DNA from: Rutidosis leptorrhynchoides
Lineage: Eukaryota > Streptophyta > Magnoliopsida > Asterales > Asteraceae
Direction: 5' to 3'
DNA length: 64,000 nt
Assembly (NCBI RefSeq): GCF_046630445.1
Contig: NC_092333.1
Location: 361,215,501 to 361,279,500, forward strand
The notes below the pieces were generated by a model, which was not told where the DNA came from, did not search any database, and saw nothing but the letters and a program-made list of their open reading frames with translations. The translations under genes and the position numbers were made by a program. Shown here piece after piece: positions 12,100-21,668 of the stretch (within the stretch, counting starts at the first letter, position 1; each line of letters opens with the position of its first letter).

Positions 12100-13770
12100 C
12101 CCCTTGTTCCCTATCTATACCTAAATACTCTCCAATGAGAGTAACAAAAATGCCTCCTCCTATTATTCCCCCGTCCTGTATACCTTCCACCATTTTGGAC
12201 AGATAAAAACCAACACAGTAGGGGATATTCACAAAGCCTCTAGTGTCTCGAATGCACTTAAGGTAAAATAAATCGTGTAGGGTCATTTTCTCCTTGTTGT
12301 TACCTCTTTGTGTAATCGAGTTTGCAAAGAATCTATGTATTATACGAAGCTTGGCTTTATTAATATCTAAATAGGAGTGTCTTCCCCCCCGCGTAAAAAC
12401 ATTATAATTTGACATATGCCTCCAGATGGCGTTAGCGTCAAAATTTCTATCTACCCTTTCACCATGATAAATCAAATTTGTACAATCAGGTGATAGTAAT
12501 TCAGCGGGAGTGTAAATCTGTAAAGCCCTGGCCATGTCCAGCGTGGACATCCTGTACATCCTACGGCCAAGTAAAAATCTAAGAAAACTCTTATCGTCTA
12601 ACCTATCTACATCCTTATTTAAAGCTATAGTACTTATTAGTTCAACACACCACTCCTTATATACATGCCTACGAGTGGTAAATAAACGTTCCCAATCGAA
12701 AAAAGAAGAGCTGTCATACCTTTGGATTAGATGCTGCCTAACTAGATTAGCTAGGTGGACCCTTTCCAAAGGCTCCCAATCTATTATCCTTGGTACTTCT
12801 ACATTTTTGGTCCAAAGCTTAAATTTGTTACTTTGGTACGTCGGGTAATCTCTCCAACTTCTATCAAACCTTAGATTGGGGTGTAACTCTTGTTCATGAA
12901 TTTTTGAGTATTCTATTACATGGTGAATGGGAAATACTACGTAGGCAATAAAAAATTGTGGTTCTGGTTCATAGTATGACACGTGTTGATCATAATGTTG
13001 TTGTTATTCTGGTTGTTGTTCCGGTTCGTGATATTGCATCTCTGGCTGTGGTTCCGGATCAGGTTGCCTAGACGATGATGCACCGTCCGTATCTGTAGTT
13101 CTCTGCAAAACACATTAAACACAAAATTTGTGCATCCAAATATGCATTAGTGTTAGCAAAATAACAAATTAATACAATTACAATAACATGTTTAATCCAT
13201 ATTAAACTTATACTCATTTTCATATTTTTATCAATTCTACAATTTTTCAAATAAGCATATATGAAAATGTATACAAAGTTCATAAGCATTCAACTTAAGT
13301 AACATGTTAAAATAACCATTACTAGCAATTAAACAAGTTTCAAATGGCATTTACATCAATTTAATCAAGTTCATGAATTTTAGACTTAAAAAGTCCACTT
13401 TGATGTTCAAAAATCATGTTTAGGATCAAAGTTTGGATCATTTAGCAACCTAAACATGTTACACTACTTAATTTAGCAATAATCCATAACAAAAATCGAC
13501 CATAACCTGTTTATATCAAAAATCCCCAAATTGCTCAAGAACACAAACCCTAGATTTCTAAAATTTTTGAAGTTTAAGGCTTCAAATCATGTTAAAAAGC
13601 ATCAATCTAGGTTATACATGCATAATATACTAACAATTTAACTCTAATTACACTAGAAATTATCAAACTAAGATTATTGCAATTAATTGAAATTATAACA
13701 AAAATTAGGAAATTTAGGAGTTTAGGGGTGAAATTTTTACCTTTTTGCTTCCCCATCTGAGAAAAGGCAT
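12100..13770 (-). pseudogene. ATH-1 ATHILA ORF-1 family gene, 5' part
   Basis: Exon 1 is 13770-13741 (ten codons, ATG to AAG), the predicted intron is 13740-13103 (638 nt, GTAAAA to TTGCAG), and exon 2 runs from 13102 until CHR-5 interrupts it at 12099. Open from 12982 to the junction, it includes RSWRDYPTYQSNKFKLW, GRRMYRMSTLDMARAL and the block up to GIDREQGG. A stop in the Gln-rich stretch near 13010 breaks it early. The 30-bp first exon differs strongly from that of ATH-2 while the bases on both sides are well conserved. It continues at 1402. Confidence 0.82.
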
Positions 13771-13928
13771 GATTATAGCGGTTTATAGAACGAAATTTGG
13801 TTGATTTTGATGAAAAATTGATGATTTTAGGGGTGTTTGTGTGTATGTGTTCGTGGATGTGTGTGTGTGTGAAAGTGGAACAGAGAGCAGCTCGCTGGGA
13901 CTTTGTAATCTGTCCAGAGTTTTTAGGC

Positions 13929-13974
13929 CATGCGACCGCATGACTTTGAAGGCCAAACCCCATGCGATCGCATG
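13929..13974 (-). promoter_or_regulatory. Paired palindromes, ATH-1 before ATHILA ORF-1 gene
   Basis: CATGCGACCGCATG (13929-13942) and CATGCGATCGCATG (13961-13974), starts 32 bp apart. The second extends to a 20-bp perfect palindrome, CCCCATGCGATCGCATGGGG (13958-13977). They lie about 160 bp upstream of the first exon. Confidence 0.8.
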
Positions 13975-13986
13975 GGGTGTATTTTC

Positions 13987-13989
<3 letters not shown>

Positions 13990-14076
<87 letters not shown>
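13990..14076 (+). repeat. AT microsatellite, ATH-1
   Basis: Uninterrupted TA repeats upstream, in the element direction, of the palindrome pair before the ATHILA ORF-1 gene. Not present in ATH-2 at that place. Confidence 0.9.
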
Positions 14077-14080
<4 letters not shown>

Positions 14081-14972
14081 TTTATCTTGTAAAACACTTA
14101 ATTAATTTAATTTTAAAAATTTGTTTCTTTTTAGAATGAGGGCGTTTCGGTACGTTGACCTAGTTCGTCCCTCTACAAAATTTTAAAAGTTGTCATTTTA
14201 AAGCGATTGTTTTAAAAGCAAATATTTTTGGGGTTTTTTTTAATGTTTTTGGCATACTTTAAATCAATAAGATTATAATAAATGATAATAAAATTCCACG
14301 TCCAGCCCTCGGGTAAAGCAATTTCGGTTCCATAACCTAGTCTTCAACTCACGACGAATTTTAAATATCAAATTTTTAGCTTAATGAAACAACGTAAATT
14401 TTGTTTTTAAATTCACACCAAACTTAAATTTAAAATGGATAATAAAATTTCATACAAATATCATTAATATTTAAATATATTAGTTTTACAAATTTATATT
14501 AAAAATATTAGTTTTTAAGATATTTACAAACTAAAATATATTGGTTTTAAAAATTTACAATAATAATTTAATATATATATATATATTAATTTTAATAACA
14601 AGGTAAAAATAAAATTAAAAATCTTTTTGGTCTTTTATCCCACTTAAATCAATCAAATATTATCAAAAATATACGCCCCTCTTTTGGGTAAAGTAATTTC
14701 GTCTATTTTACCTAGTTTTACTCCTGACGAATTTCTGAAATATTTTGGATTGATTGATTAAAGATATTTATACCTTATGAATAAACGGTAAATTTCGCAG
14801 TGATGTAATAAATTTTTGTATGATATCAATAATTTCGGTTTCGCATACCTAACTTTATTGAATATCAATTTAATACTTTATAACGAACGATTCAGCGTTT
14901 ATTATCAAAAGGTTAAAAGCTATAAATAAAAACAAATAAAAACTGTACATACTTACCTGCGAGATAGAATTC

Positions 14973-15388
14973 TCAGAGACCTGCTTTAGTCGACTCATAG
15001 GAGAGTCGTGTGATTTGGTTTTCCATAGCTACATAAGTGTAACCTCGATTCTTTAATAACTTTCTTCTAAACATATGAACGGTCCTTCTCTGCATAAAGT
15101 AACGAAATCGGTATTTAAATATGTTTGATTGTTCGAACATTTACCTTCGTGTGACCATTTTACGCATTTATGACATCTTTCAAGGTGTCGTGCTCTTCTT
15201 TTTGTTGCGGATTTTGATTTTCCTTTACCAAAATGTATCTTATGATGATTCTTCCTGAGTTCTTTCCTCACTTCGTCCATTTTGCCTCTTATGAATGATA
15301 CCAGTTCACTCAGGAAGATGTTATTATTACGTTTAGTAATCATAGCGTGTAGTAGTAGACCATGGTTCAAATCAAAGTAATTCTTCAT
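14973..15388 (-). pseudogene. ATH-1 small Cys/His ORF downstream of pol
   Basis: Counterpart of the ATH-2 ORF, open for 111 codons (15388-15053) with CHKCVKWSHEGKC at the same place. A one-base deletion near 15058 ends the frame early; beyond it the sequence continues in line with ATH-2 to the shared stop at 14975-14973. A CAG/GTAAGT donor-like site follows at 14956-14951. Function unknown. Confidence 0.6.
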
Positions 15389-15559
15389 CTCGTAAAACCT
15401 AAAAAAAATAAAAATTCAGAATGGGGGGAGAAAACTAGTTCTTTAGGGTCTGCTAGGGAAAGACCATTCGGATTCTATTTTCGAGAACTACACGAAAACA
15501 GAACATCTTACTCTAACAGAAATTCATATTACCCTTAAAAGATTCGAATCTTCCCACAC

Positions 15560-15732
15560 TTAGTTAGCTGTGGTGTCGAAATTGTGATTAACTTCATCTT
15601 CAACTTCCATTGGATTATCTATGTAATGTTTAACTCTGTGACCATTAACCTTAAATTCAATCCCATTTGAATTTATTAACTCTACTATTCCGTATGAGAA
15701 AACTCTTTTGACTATGAATGGTCCAGACCATC
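15560..15732 (-). pseudogene. ATH-1 gag-pol, 3' end of integrase
   Basis: Continuation of the ATH-1 polyprotein on the other side of ATH-2. It encodes the end of the integrase C-terminal region (GPFIVKRVF ... [11 protein letters not shown]) and matches 44847-45014 in ATH-2. It stops at TAA (15562-15560) inside the PPT-like tract. The open frame extending to 15880 is an accident of the ATH-2 LTR. Confidence 0.92.
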
Positions 15733-16200
15733 TGATAATGCTAAAAACGAACATATATTTCATAGCATTATCCCTCAAGAAAGACAAGCTTTTAGTTGCA
15801 AATGTTCTATTTACAAGTGATATTCGTTTAAATAATAAAAGGTGAAGACAAAAGACAGATTCGACGAATTGAAGACGCAAATGACCAAAAAGCTAAAAAG
15901 TACAAAGTATAATCAAAGTGGTTCAATTTATTGATGAGAAACGTCTCAAAATTACAAGAGTACGAGCCGCAAAACGCAATGTACAAGATATTAAATTGTA
16001 CTCAAGGACGTTCAAAAATCCAGAATCGGGACCAGAGTTAACTCTCAACGCTCGACGCAACGGACTAAAAATTACAAGTCAACTATGCACATGAATATAA
16101 TATAACATATAATTAATTCTTAAAATTATTTATATATTATATTATTTAATAAAACCGTCGGCAAGAAGAAAACAATCGAATGTGAGCTGTAATCCCAGGC

Positions 16201-16246
16201 CATGCGATCGCATGGCCAGCAAGAACAATTTCCATGCGATCGTATG
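16201..16246 (+). promoter_or_regulatory. Paired palindromes, ATH-2 5' LTR promoter
   Basis: CATGCGATCGCATG (16201-16214; 20-bp palindrome GGCC...GGCC at 16198-16217) and CATGCGATCGTATG (16233-16246), 32 bp apart. The second ends 23 bp before the TATA box at 16270. Confidence 0.85.
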
Positions 16247-16269
16247 GCAAGAAGTTGGTGGCCACATCC

Positions 16270-16276
16270 TATAAAT
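16270..16276 (+). promoter_or_regulatory. TATA box, ATH-2 5' LTR
   Basis: TATAAAT followed by a CT-rich stretch with ATCTCTCTATCTCAC, typical of a plant LTR start region. The equivalents are 51616-51622 in the 3' LTR and 61120-61126 (minus) in ATH-1. Confidence 0.65.
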
Positions 16277-16344
16277 TTCGCAGTTTTTGGTCGAACTAAA
16301 AACATCTTTTCTCTATCTCTCTATCTCACGTAATATATATAAAT

Positions 16345-16346
16345 AA

Positions 16347-16436
<90 letters not shown>
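16345..16436 (+). repeat. AT microsatellite, ATH-2 5' LTR
   Basis: Follows the TATA box by about 70 bp. The 3' LTR has a similar run at about 51677-51777, and ATH-1 has one elsewhere in its LTR (59969-60020). Confidence 0.9.
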
Positions 16437-16442
<6 letters not shown>

Positions 16443-17139
16443 TTTAATTTTAATTTTAATTTTAATTTTAATAATAATAAGGGTATGTTAGCGAATGTTG
16501 TAAGGGTGTAAGTCGAAATTCTGTCCATGTAATGCTACGCTATTATTAATCATTGTAAGTTATGTTCAACCTTTTTAAATTAATGTCTCGTAGCTAAGTT
16601 ATTATTATGCTTATTTATATTAAAGTAATCGTGATGTTGGGCTAAATATTAAAGACGGGGTAATTGGGCTTTGTACCATAATTGGGGTTTGGACAAAAGA
16701 ACGACACTTGTGGAAACTAGACTATGGGCTATTAATGGGCTTTATATTTGTTTAATTAAATGATAGTTTGTTAATTTTATATAAAGATTTACAATTGGAC
16801 GTACCTATAAATAACCATATACACTCGATCGGACACGATGGGCGTGATATTTATAAGTACTAATAATCGTTCATTTAACCGGACACGGGAATGGATTAAT
16901 AGTCAATGGACTTTGTAACATCCCGCGTTTTTCCGTTAAATTTAATTTTAACACCGTCTTTTTTTTTTAAACATAATCCTTCGTATTTAAATTTAATAGT
17001 TTCCGTGAGTAACGTTCATTATATTTCCGCTATTTAATTTTGACATCACCCGTTTACTCGAGCGTTTTAAAAATATTCGATCGGTTAAATCCCGCACCCG
17101 CTTTGAAACTCGAGGGACCGGAGTTGCCAAATGGGCAAA

Positions 17140-17160
17140 CTAGTTGACTAGGTCAACTAG
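17140..17160 (+). promoter_or_regulatory. Inverted W-box palindrome in NA-3 LTR
   Basis: CTAGTTGAC, TAG, GTCAACTAG: a perfect 9-bp inverted repeat containing two W-box cores, just upstream of a CT-rich leader-like stretch. The second LTR carries the same sequence. Confidence 0.5.
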
Positions 17161-18032
17161 TCAACCCATTTTTCATTCATTCCATCATCTCCCTCCTCTC
17201 TTTTCTCTCCATCTCAAGAACACACACACAAACCCATTCCATTCATTCATCATCTAAATTCAATCTTGGGAGCTCACAACAAATCCGACTACATATTCTT
17301 GATCCTCTCATCATCCTCTACGATTTGATACTAACTTCATTGATTTTGGGTAACATTTCTAAAACTCTAGATTTCTCTAAATTCGTGTTTTTGACTTGAA
17401 ATGGTGTTAGTTAGTGTCTATGGCTCGTGTATAACATGAATATATGTTTTGTTTGCTCGATTCGTTGTTTTGAGTAACTAGTTTGAACATTTGAAATGGG
17501 TGTGCTAAATCTTTGATCTTGGATGAGTTAATGTTGTTAAATTGTTAAAGTTCATGTTTTAATTGTGTTACTAGTATCACTAGCTTCGTTTTGATGCGTA
17601 GGTTGATTAAGGAAACTTCAAAAACATGAATATTGATTTTTGCGGATTTTGGTTAGGGTTTGATAGACTTAAAACGAGCTTTTGATGTTTCGAATGCCAT
17701 GAAATGTTATTAGTAAGTGTTTAGTTGTAATGTATGCTTCATTACCTTCAAAACGGCATATCGTATGTGTAAATTGGATTCCCGAATCATAAAATACGTT
17801 TTACGAACTTGAAACTTTGAAAATAAACCTTTCTTGATCAATTGACGAGTTTTCGGTTATAGTATATGATGTTTTTGCTTGATGAAAAGTGCTTAGTTGC
17901 GTTCCTTGTCGAAAGAGCTTTCCGATGATATAAGATACATATCTTGATTGTTTACGGGTCATGAAATGTGTTGGTTTGTGTTTTGGTTCGTGCACTTAGG
18001 AAATACAGCAAACAGGGCCTGGAAAACGATCT

Positions 18033-18153
18033 GGACGCCGTCTAGCTTCTCGGGACGCCGTCCCAAACTTAAAACCGGGACGCCGTCTAGCTTCTCGGGA
18101 CGCCGTCCCAATCTTAAAACCGGGACGCCGTCTAGCCAATTGGGACGCCGTCC
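18033..18153 (+). repeat. GC-rich 45-bp tandem repeat in NA-3 5' LTR
   Basis: Three units start at 18033, 18078 and 18123, each with GGACGCCGTCTAG and GGGACGCCGTCCC (a 6-bp stem around one base). It stands out from the AT-rich surroundings. The period is a multiple of three, which opens frames on both strands. Confidence 0.85.
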
Positions 18154-19490
18154 CATTGTACTAAAACGGGCTGTTTACTTTGGTCATTTGACATAAAAAT
18201 GTTTGCTATGCTACGGACCTCCGATTAACATGAAACTTGGCCAACATGCTCATATATGATTATATAACTTAGAAAAATTGTCGGATACCCAACCCGACCC
18301 CGTTGACTTTTCTGTTGACTTTGACCCGACCAAGTTGACTTTTAATCAAACCTAACCAAATAATTGTGCAATCGTTCTAACATGTTTTTATACTTGTACC
18401 TTGCATGAAACATGACAATTTGATTCACTTGCTATTATGATCGAGTCTTAACGAGCCATAGGACTAATTGAACATCTTTGACCTATTGTGTTTACCGTTA
18501 TTGATACAAACCTATTGTTTAGGTCAAGACTAGCATTGTTCTTTGCACACGTTTACTTGTCGAAGTACTTTACTACTCGTGCACTCAAGGTGAGATCATA
18601 GTCCCACCTTTTCAACAACTTTTTATACTTTTAAATTGTGGGCTGAGAAACATATACTTTGTTACATTTTGTACTACTTACTTTTATACTTTGAACACAA
18701 GTACAAGGAAAACAAACATTCCACAGCGAGTTAGAACAAAAATCCTCAATTCGATTATCATTAGTTACACTTGCAGGGTGTAAGCGAGAACTTATATTGT
18801 GTGGCCATACGGGTTTGACAAACCCTCATTACGGACGGTTCGCTACCGTCTACGGATGAAATATATTTTCGGGAAACAGTGTATGTTCTAACACTATTGT
18901 GATGGGGTTCTATGGAAGGAAACGTTAAGTCTTGATAATTGGGTGCTCGCGAACAATACTTTTGGAATGCAAACGATTTTGATAATCAACTATGGGAATA
19001 CTAAATCTTGTGGTTCAAAAACAACGTTTATTACAAACACCTATGATTTCACCAACGTTTTTTCGTTGACAGTTTTCTATATGTTTCTCAGGTCCATACT
19101 TGGCTATTTGATACATGCTTCCGCGTACATTCATACTTGCTTGGGGTCAAGCATACATGCATACACTCTGATTTCATGCTTGGAGTCAAGCATACATACA
19201 TGCATACGCTAGTGATAGCACCTTTGGATTCAAACATATTGTTTACATACTTACGCTATTTATAGCAACTGTGATTTTCAACTAATTATGTCGCAAGATA
19301 TTTCATTTGTACTTTACTACTTTTGTAAACTTAAACTTGTTGTCGATCCGTTTGTTAAACTAAACTTTGTACCTTTCAAATGCACGCGACATAATTTTGG
19401 TCAAACGAGTCTCATATAGGGACTACGACCACGCAACGGGACCTAAGTTAACGATGCCGTCAATAACGGTTTTGGTCGGGTCGTTACAAG

Positions 19491-19502
19491 TGGTATCAGA
19501 GC
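19491..19502 (+). other. NA-3 primer-binding site (initiator Met tRNA type)
   Basis: TGGTATCAGAGC two bases after the LTR, a perfect copy of the core. The element therefore keeps the cis signal for minus-strand priming although it has no genes. Confidence 0.9.
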
Positions 19503-20779
19503 GTTGGTTGTAGGGAACTAGGACGTGCATTAGTGTGTCTAACAGAGTCGTTAGGACGCATTAGTGAGTCTAGACTACAACCGGATAGTTAGCCATTGCA
19601 TTCTGACATACATTTGCTATAGATAGCACTTACTTGACTACTTGTGCATTATACTTGAATCATTCTTAGGCAAACTTTTTAATGGTACCCAACCTTCATC
19701 ATACGAACTCGTATTCCGCCACTTTTTGGTAACACGCGTAAATTCATGATTCATACACGTATGGATGACGACGACTTCATTAGTCACGCTTGTTCGGGAA
19801 CTCTGTCTCCCGGATTGTTATTTGCCACCGTTTCAACTTACTATCGGTTTTCCACTGGTGTTTCTTACTATCTACTTTTTGGTGTTACTACCATCACTAC
19901 TCTAGGTGAGTATCGTCATCAACATTTATCACTACGGTTGCGTGCTACTCGTTATCATGACTCGTTACTCTTTTCATACCTGAATACCTTATTGTCTGAC
20001 TCGAACCACATTGACGTGAACAATAATTTATACACTTCCCTCGGGGAACGCATCTTCAGAGTTGCACCAATTCTTTCGATTCAATACGAGTCACGTTAGA
20101 GACGTCGTTACACTTTGTTTATTTTAAACTTCACGATTACACGAACTTGAATCTATAGAGTGATGTGGGAATGGAGGTATGAGTTAGCGTAATATAACGA
20201 CACTCGATCAACGTGGTTATATTACGGTAAGACATACCAAAGTTCTAGTGACGCGTGATGGTGGTTAGACTCGATCAACCTAAACACCACCATGTGCCAT
20301 GTACATGACTTCATCTTTTCAGGTTTGGACATCCGAAAACTCCGAGAATATTTATAACAACCATACCGGGGACACACCTTCAATTATTGTCAAATTATAT
20401 TTATGCTTCCGAATGAATTACCGATTCCATTCGACTTCAACCGTATGTCACACGGGTATACTAGCTCGTCCTCGCACAGTCTTATTGACTAACTACAACT
20501 TACTCGTTATGCTCACATCGGGGCGGAAACTTCTTTTGCATCACCCTCGTACTTCCGGTTCAGGAGGTCCTTATTCTAATTTCCCAATGGAGAGAGACTC
20601 TCCACGTTATACTAGTATTCACCTCGAGGGTGAATAGTTCCGACGAACGTTTTTGGAAACCGATAAATCTTCCGCGACGCGAATTTTTCTGGAGAAACTT
20701 GTCCTAGCTAACGTTTTCAATTCCTAGCAAACTTGTTCAATATGCCTTAGGAAAATGTACCCCGTTTCGGACCGAGATC
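19503..20779 (+). other. NA-3 internal region without recognisable genes
   Basis: It begins with the leader repeats (GCATTAGTGTGTCT and GCATTAGTGAGTCT). Two open stretches (19746-20099, 117 codons, and 20299-20637, 112 codons) show no family I know and have no sister copy to support them. Between them lie two hairpins with the same loop (20176-20238 and 20257-20293). Probably decayed gag and spacer. Confidence 0.5.
19506..19582 (+). other. NA-3 post-PBS leader hairpin with twin repeats
   Basis: GGTTGTAG (19506-19513) pairs with CTACAACC (19575-19582) and CTAG (19518-19521) with CTAG (19570-19573). The repeats GCATTAGTG lie in the loop. This stem is stronger than in CHR-5. Confidence 0.55.
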
Positions 20780-21610
20780 CTCGTTTCATTCCTAGACTTC
20801 GGAGTGCCTCACAAAAAGCCTCGGGACCACATTTAGACGTGAGTACCGCGTACCATCCGCAACCCGACGGACCGAACAAACATACGATTTAAACCTTAGA
20901 ATCCATAATACGAGTTGTATTACTAACTTCAAATTTACTTGAGAAAAGTATTTTCTTTTAGCTTAATCCTCGTACTACAATGATTTTCATTCGAGTTTTA
21001 ACGTCACACCTTTTGAAACCACATGTGACCGGAAACATCATCCTCCTTTTTGTCGAAACCAAGTAAACGATGATCAATTCACCGGGGCCGAGGTTATTCA
21101 TGAGCAACCGAGAAAAATTTATTCATATTCAGGAAAAACCCTACGCGACTCGTAATCACCAAGAGCTACGCCGATGTTAGACGTAAACATTTCAAATTCC
21201 ACGTGGGAAAACCGCGTCACGTTAAGAGTCGCACCTTGGTAAGGTGCAATCCGTTTCGGGAAAACGAAGGAAGCTAAATCCGCGATATTTTGATCCTTTA
21301 AATTCTTGGGGTGTTTTGGACCCGTCGCTAGCCGTTTAGACTTTTCCGACTCATTTTGGGTCTCCGTTTATCCTACATTCGATGTATCAACTCAAAGACG
21401 TGTTTTACGAAACAAGAACTTGTCATTCCTTTTCGATAAGCTTACTATCGACGATAAACTTCATTCCTAGGAGGACCGGTTGAAACCATGAATCATGGAA
21501 GCCAAACCTTAAAACAACATATGATCCCGACCGTCAAAATTCGTGGAAATACTCAAGGACGTACCTTCATTTATTCGTAGAATTTACAACGCAAGGTCTC
21601 GAGTAAGATT
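20780..21610 (+). pseudogene. NA-3 decayed chromovirus integrase-to-chromodomain remnant
   Basis: Translated in shifting frames, this stretch echoes the end of the chromovirus polyprotein. Near 20845-20880 is a relic of the [11 protein letters not shown] integrase motif; near 21160-21300 the region before the chromodomain; near 21380-21470 the part matching [14 protein letters not shown] and its continuation. Stops and frameshifts are dense, and the integrase Glu region is altered. No gag, protease or reverse transcriptase is recognisable. It shows that NA-3 descends from a chromovirus rather than being an unrelated LTR element. Confidence 0.7.
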
Positions 21611-21631
21611 CAACAACTACTACTTCCAACT

Positions 21632-21668
21632 AAATTTCGGGACGAAATTTCTTTTGAGGTGTGGATAA
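21632..21668 (+). promoter_or_regulatory. NA-3 hairpin and polypurine tract
   Basis: The same AAATTTCGGGACGAAATTT hairpin (21632-21650) is followed by GAGGTGTGGATAA (21656-21668) directly at the 3' LTR. Confidence 0.8.

Larger units (their letters stand above)
13771..14950 (-). other. ATH-1 spacer and upstream region of ATHILA ORF-1 gene
   Basis: In the element direction: AT-rich spacer, TA microsatellite, palindrome pair, then a leader with CA repeats and the first exon. No other gene. Confidence 0.65.
15733..16913 (+). repeat. ATH-2 5' LTR, first part
   Basis: Aligns with the start of the 3' LTR at 51079 and breaks at the NA-3 insertion. It holds the paired palindromes (16201-16246), a TATA box (16270) and a long AT run (about 16345-16436). 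With the second part (37334-38136) the LTR is 1984 bp. Confidence 0.95.
16914..19488 (+). repeat. NA-3 5' LTR (2575 bp)
   Basis: Terminal bases TGTAAC and GTTACA form a 6-bp inverted repeat. The LTR holds a W-box-rich inverted repeat (17140-17160), a CT-rich leader-like stretch, a 45-bp GC-rich triple repeat (18033-18153) and four TTGAC cores at 18303-18338. Its last ~150 bp share blocks such as GTCTCATATAG and CGCAACG with the chromovirus LTR ends. Confidence 0.96.

Noticed and set aside
13841..14139. Tyr/Ile-repeat frames over TA runs (also 51633-51845)
   Set aside because: Translation of AT microsatellites.
17948..18196. Frame with a 15-residue repeat (SFSGRRP) in the NA-3 LTR, also open antisense
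   Set aside because: The 45-bp repeat is a multiple of three, so frames open by chance on both strands. It lies inside an LTR.
16914..19488. NA-3 LTR as a solo LTR
   Set aside because: A matching 2575-bp LTR, primer site and PPT exist at 19491-21669, so it is one end of a complete element.
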